Of a stretch of 10,818 bases of DNA, positions 8,401 through 10,818 are shown in pieces. Source of the DNA: an uncultured Lachnospiraceae bacterium (GTDB lineage: Bacteria; Bacillota; Clostridia; Lachnospirales; Lachnospiraceae); the NCBI GenBank assembly GCA_902782715.1, contig CACZOG010000240.1, positions 1 to 10,818 of the forward strand, read 5' to 3'. The translations under genes and the position numbers were made by a program. The notes under the pieces were generated by a model. It saw nothing but the letters and a program-made list of their open reading frames with translations. It was not told the DNA's origin and did no database searches. The first letter of the stretch is position 1, and every line of letters starts with the position of its first letter.

Positions 8401-9000
8401 TTTGAACGCATTGAAAAACTCATTCTTGAGAATGAGAAAGTCAACAGGATCTCCAAGCTTGCTCTTCTTAAGTATTATTCTTTCCTTGAAAAAGACGGAT
8501 GGAATATCCCGATCATAGAGAAGCTTATTAACGAAGAACTCGATAAGAGAGTATGCTTCCCGTTCTTTATGACATTCGAAAATGTAGTTAAGAATCTTCA
8601 GAATTACTCGGATTATTCATTCGTTGAATACAGAGGCAATCCGAACGGACATGTTGTTATCCATTACTGCATCGAACATGATGACGGACTTGCAACGGAA
8701 TACAAGAAGGAAGAGATGATCTGCCTTTACAGCGGCATTTTCGTCAAATCGTTCATTCTTTTCTGCGGAGATACGGTTCAGTATTACATTACGGAAGAGA
8801 ATCAGAACATGGAGCAGCTTACTCAGAGCTCCGTGCTTACGAGAACGGAATCCGAGACGCAGAGCAGTCCGTGGAGATTTACCGCTCTTAATGACTGCAT
8901 AATCGCAAAGCAGATGGATGATTACGTGACCGTTGAGAACGACCTTGTTTCCTATATGGAAAAAGATTTCCTTACAAGAGAACTGTTTAAGATTATTTAG
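5446..9000 (+). CDS. Large DUF5717-like protein, beta-sandwich and helical-repeat regions
   Basis: A 1184-residue protein with no signal peptide or membrane segment, so probably cytoplasmic. I recognise no enzyme motif. From memory it resembles proteins annotated as DUF5717, of unknown function and mostly from Lachnospiraceae. Visible layout: two beta-rich modules (about 20-116 and 194-290) that end in similar strands, GEYSLPFICI and GYLTVPVIV; a helical segment between them; a long helical region (about 295-660) that looks like TPR-type or other solenoid repeats; a third beta-rich patch (about 664-725); another helical region (about 730-1035); and a beta-rich C-terminus (about 1037-1115) before a polar tail. 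This suggests a scaffold for protein contacts. It lies 28 bases after mrp and 9 bases before the Hsp70-like gene, whose ribosome binding site overlaps this stop codon, so the two products are probably made together. The function is unknown and the domain readings are by eye. Confidence 0.85.
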   Translation: MKRTVLSMADENFDFSVHDGNVTFSTERIEFVFSDNEQRSGSFSIFCQGDTPVLGVCQSNNPRMKVINSQFKGFEAQIEFVFDPCGMEPGDVSKGEFILLTDKGEYSLPFICIKENEFINSTLGHIKNLFHFANLARTNWNEAVNVFYSNDFLTILTGNDLQYKSLYRGLCENVMNERNVDEFLVAVKKKDRISYTLETEKIDLVNPKSEVSRKLVIKKSSWGFVSIDLKSEGNFVFIPCTHFSGDDFEDDTLQIEVRIIPEFLKKGRNFGKIIIDTAYGYLTVPVIVDNDCADIYKHENFMFKKSLDKLIRLYLDFSFDRISQDEWCKESLSIAESVNGNFEHNVLRALLKCQILIINKREKEAARILSEIDTIIESEKLSNETYGYYLYITSLLSKEAEIVTRSLRKIKKFYAKDAGNSVLSWLILYLTEDFYTKDDKKLEFLIEQYRLGNNSPLLYVEGLSIFNSNPSLLMKLDDYEEAVLRFGYKHKAISANLGERIQFFVSRKKEFKQIWFDILKYQYAYMPSKELLNTIVTYLCKGNKIGREYFEWYSLGVENELRITRLYEFYMDCLPLDYDKDLPQMVMMYFAYQNDLDYRKKAFLYHNVLTRKAKYPEIAVSYRETLEAFANEQIKEKHINEDLLFIYAKVMNPDFVTEDNANECVTLQFIRRVKVPDNARRVILIHDKIIGEQKFTPENGIAYCPIYSKDFRLFYEDIQGNRMSVPDENVSGAILNNPMLLERVAHLVSDKIGLILCRVESIYSYDAITEDNVFDYERLLHSDIITYTYKKSIVKNLLQFYFDNDYYAELEDLLKSVKSEIFEGNEKGKFLQILIARGMYDTAFSVLEQFGPEHIEIKSILRLVSRLLERTDFDESEMLISYAQYAYREGKYDGNILAYLEQYFKGNIRELKNLYKDCEAFGLDTYILIENIIIQLLFTNAYLPDKIRFLDEFIEMKGTGDLEKAFLAQCAYDYFVKDTITDDYVFERIEKLILENEKVNRISKLALLKYYSFLEKDGWNIPIIEKLINEELDKRVCFPFFMTFENVVKNLQNYSDYSFVEYRGNPNGHVVIHYCIEHDDGLATEYKKEEMICLYSGIFVKSFILFCGDTVQYYITEENQNMEQLTQSSVLTRTESETQSSPWRFTALNDCIIAKQMDDYVTVENDLVSYMEKDFLTRELFKII

Positions 9001-9009
9001 GAGTGAAAG

Positions 9010-10302
9010 ATGATTTCGGATATAAAAGAGGTATTTGACAAAATAAACAAAGACCGTTTTGTAGTCGGACTTGATATCAACGATTCTTTTGCACAGGTTT
9101 CCGTATGCAAAGTTGATTCGGACAATCCGTATACTCTTTCCGTAAAAGAGAATTCGGATGAATTCAACGTACCCCTTTATATGTTAAAAAGAAGGGATGA
9201 CGGTGCATGGCTCTTTGGCGAAGAGGCTTATGAAGCATCCGATGACGGAGTTCTGATAAACAACCTTTTTGAAAGAGCAAGACTCGGCAAGACCGTCAGG
9301 ATCGACAGGGAAGAATATCTTGCAAAAGATGTATTTCTTTTATTCCTTAAAAAGGTGCTTCTTTTATTCCCGACAATGGTTACTCCGGATAAGATCCTCT
9401 CGATCACAATTACGCTAAAAGATGCTGATTCGGATACGATACGAATGCTTCAGGAACTTCCTTCGATGATAAAGGTTAATCCCGATATCCTTCATTTCGT
9501 GACATACGAAGAAAGTTACTTCTACTACATGCTTTATCAGCCCGAAGAACTTCAGAATCACAATATTCTTTTATTTGATACATCGGGCGAGAAACTCCGT
9601 TCGTATTCACTTATGAGGAATTTCTTCAAGACACCCGGAGTTGCAACGGTTGATGTCAAAGAATACGTTAATTTCCCTTCGGAATCACCCACGGAATATG
9701 AAAAGGGTGAAAGAGATGCCCTGTTTATGCGGATCTCATCCGAACTTTGCAACTCGACCGTATACTCGGGAGTATATCTTATAGGACAGTGCTTCTATTC
9801 GGACTGGGCATCGGAATCGCTTCAGTATCTCTGCAAGGGAAGAAAAGTATTCAAAGGCAATAACCTTTTCTCAAAGGGTGCCTGTTACGCGGCAAAAGAG
9901 AAACTCAGTCCTTCGGGAAAAGAGAATAAGATACAGTATCTCGGCGATGACAGATTAAAAGTTTCGATAGGCGTTGAGACCGACGACAAGCCGAAACAGC
10001 AGATAGTTCTGATCGAATCCGGAGCGCAGTGGTTCGAAGCTTTCGGAAGAACCGAACTTATCTTAAAAGAAACAGACAAGATAAACATTTTCCTTGCATA
10101 CGTAAACAATAATTACGTTGCACACGGAGAGATAACTCTTCCCGGACTTAATACATCAAGCAACAGGATCACGAGAATATCCATTGAGGTTAAGATGACC
10201 GGAGAGAACAAAGTTCATTTTAAGGTCTGGGACATGGGATTCGGAGAGTTGTACCCTTCGACCGGAAAAGACTGGGAACAGGAATTGAGTTTGGAAGGAT
10301 AG
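9010..10302 (+). CDS. Divergent Hsp70/actin-fold protein (DUF5716-like)
   Basis: A 430-residue soluble protein that I read as a distant Hsp70. Residues 1-296 follow the actin/Hsp70 ATPase order: a phosphate-1 strand VVGLDINDS (18-26, D22 kept but the usual DLGTT pattern lost), FGEEA (69-73) like the GxxA block of Hsp70, a phosphate-2 strand ILLFDTSG (186-193, D190), VYLIG (255-259) like LVGG, and NLFSKGACYAA (285-295) like the late ALGAA helix. Residues about 310-410 resemble the Hsp70 substrate-binding beta domain: GEITLPGL (373-380), ISIEVKM (390-396) and KVHFKVWD (401-408) line up in order with DnaK LGQFNLDGI, QIEVTF and ILHVSAKD. The helical lid is absent. From memory it matches proteins labelled DUF5716. 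Weak phosphate motifs leave open whether it hydrolyses ATP. AGGAG (8999-9003) precedes the ATG. Confidence 0.82.
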   Translation: MISDIKEVFDKINKDRFVVGLDINDSFAQVSVCKVDSDNPYTLSVKENSDEFNVPLYMLKRRDDGAWLFGEEAYEASDDGVLINNLFERARLGKTVRIDREEYLAKDVFLLFLKKVLLLFPTMVTPDKILSITITLKDADSDTIRMLQELPSMIKVNPDILHFVTYEESYFYYMLYQPEELQNHNILLFDTSGEKLRSYSLMRNFFKTPGVATVDVKEYVNFPSESPTEYEKGERDALFMRISSELCNSTVYSGVYLIGQCFYSDWASESLQYLCKGRKVFKGNNLFSKGACYAAKEKLSPSGKENKIQYLGDDRLKVSIGVETDDKPKQQIVLIESGAQWFEAFGRTELILKETDKINIFLAYVNNNYVAHGEITLPGLNTSSNRITRISIEVKMTGENKVHFKVWDMGFGELYPSTGKDWEQELSLEG

Positions 10303-10306
10303 AATT

Positions 10307-10818
10307 ATGGGAAACGTTTATAAACCTATATCGGGTAAAGCAGGAAGACCGTTCTTTCTCGACAGGATCTGCACTCAGATATATTCGGCTGACGAACTGA
10401 TATACTGTCTGGGCGAAAATCCCGAGCTTCTTACGGCTGATATGTTTAACAAAGATCTCGTAAAATGGCTCGACGAAGAATGCGGTGCACATGAGCTTGC
10501 CGAAATGCTCGAAAAGCTTATAAAGACCAAAGCAGGAACCAATAAGACCGTTTCTGCGCTTCTTTCCAAAGCTCCTTTTATTTCATCAGAGGAAGCCGAC
10601 AGGATCCTTAAGGTAATGAAAGAGGGCGAGAGCAGTTCCGAGTTCGATAAAAGAAAAGCAAGGGGAGATTTCTTCCTTTCAAAAGAAAGATATTCGATGG
10701 CAGTAAGAGAATATGAAGCTCTGCTCGCCGTACTTGATAATGAGGAATCCGAAAGAGTTGCAGCCATCTTCCATAACATGGGTGTCGCAAAAGCCAGAAT
10801 GTTCCTTTTTGAACAGGC
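10307..10818 (+). CDS. TPR-like protein, 3' end beyond the window
   Basis: The reading frame is open from the ATG at 10307 to the window end, giving 170 complete residues and no stop. GGAAGG (10293-10298) is the ribosome binding site, and the gene starts four bases after the Hsp70-like stop codon, so translation is probably coupled. The first 100 residues are mixed helical and contain conserved-looking stretches such as GRPFFLDR (13-20) and WLDEECG (54-60). From about residue 113 the sequence reads as TPR helices: GDFFLSKERYSMAVREYEAL (120-139) followed by AAIFHNMGVAKA (152-163). TPR proteins commonly bind chaperones or act as assembly platforms, and the position after an Hsp70-like gene fits a partner or co-chaperone. 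I do not recognise a named family for the N-terminus. Confidence 0.85.
   Translation, partial: MGNVYKPISGKAGRPFFLDRICTQIYSADELIYCLGENPELLTADMFNKDLVKWLDEECGAHELAEMLEKLIKTKAGTNKTVSALLSKAPFISSEEADRILKVMKEGESSSEFDKRKARGDFFLSKERYSMAVREYEALLAVLDNEESERVAAIFHNMGVAKARMFLFEQ

Noticed and set aside
9010..10302. Cell-division or rod-shape protein (FtsA/MreB) as an identity for the 430-residue protein
   Set aside because: The N-terminal fold could fit, but the C-terminal 100 residues match the order of Hsp70 beta-domain strands, and there is no FtsA membrane helix or division-gene context.
5446..10818. Anti-phage defence island or mobile element
   Set aside because: I see no integrase, transposase, nuclease, direct repeats or change in codon use, and the tRNA at the start of the window has no adjacent integrase or repeated 3' end.
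1..10818. CRISPR array or other regular repeats
   Set aside because: Reading through both strands I found no regularly spaced direct repeats outside coding sequence.

Overview
The window comes from a low-to-moderate GC Gram-positive bacterium, most likely a Clostridia member of the Lachnospiraceae type. The reasons are purine-rich Shine-Dalgarno sites ahead of every gene, heavy AGA/AGG use for arginine, a T-rich intrinsic terminator after a tRNA gene, and protein families (a VanZ-like protein, a heterodimeric ABC exporter with a degenerate site, an NBP35-like Mrp, and proteins resembling DUF5717 and DUF5716) that I associate with that family. The family-level placement is inference. All genes are on the + strand and gene density is high.

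Layout. At 12-85 there is an elongator tRNA-Met(CAT), closed by a strong terminator at 91-117. A roughly 150-base AT-rich gap carries a probable extended -10 promoter. Then come a VanZ-like membrane protein (266-739) and, 21 bases later, two half-size ABC exporter genes whose stop and start overlap (761-2530 and 2530-4452). The first exporter half has lost the catalytic glutamate and the H-loop histidine. The second keeps both but has an altered signature motif. This is the pattern of an asymmetric heterodimer with one working and one degenerate ATP site.

A new promoter (about 4487-4516) precedes a second set of four closely packed genes: an Mrp/NBP35-type ATPase for iron-sulfur cluster handling (4590-5417), a 1184-residue cytoplasmic protein with beta-sandwich and helical-repeat regions (5446-9000, DUF5717-like), a 430-residue protein that I read as a divergent Hsp70 (9010-10302, DUF5716-like), and the first 170 residues of a TPR-like protein that runs off the window end (10307-10818). 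Gaps are 28, 9 and 4 bases, so these are probably one transcript.

The most interesting content is this last set. A divergent Hsp70-like protein with a substrate-binding-type beta domain but no lid sits between a very large helical-repeat protein and a TPR protein. That is the set of parts expected of a dedicated chaperone or scaffold assembly, and I know of no assigned function. The proposed system is inference from sequence architecture and gene order. The genes after 10818 would be the first thing to look at.
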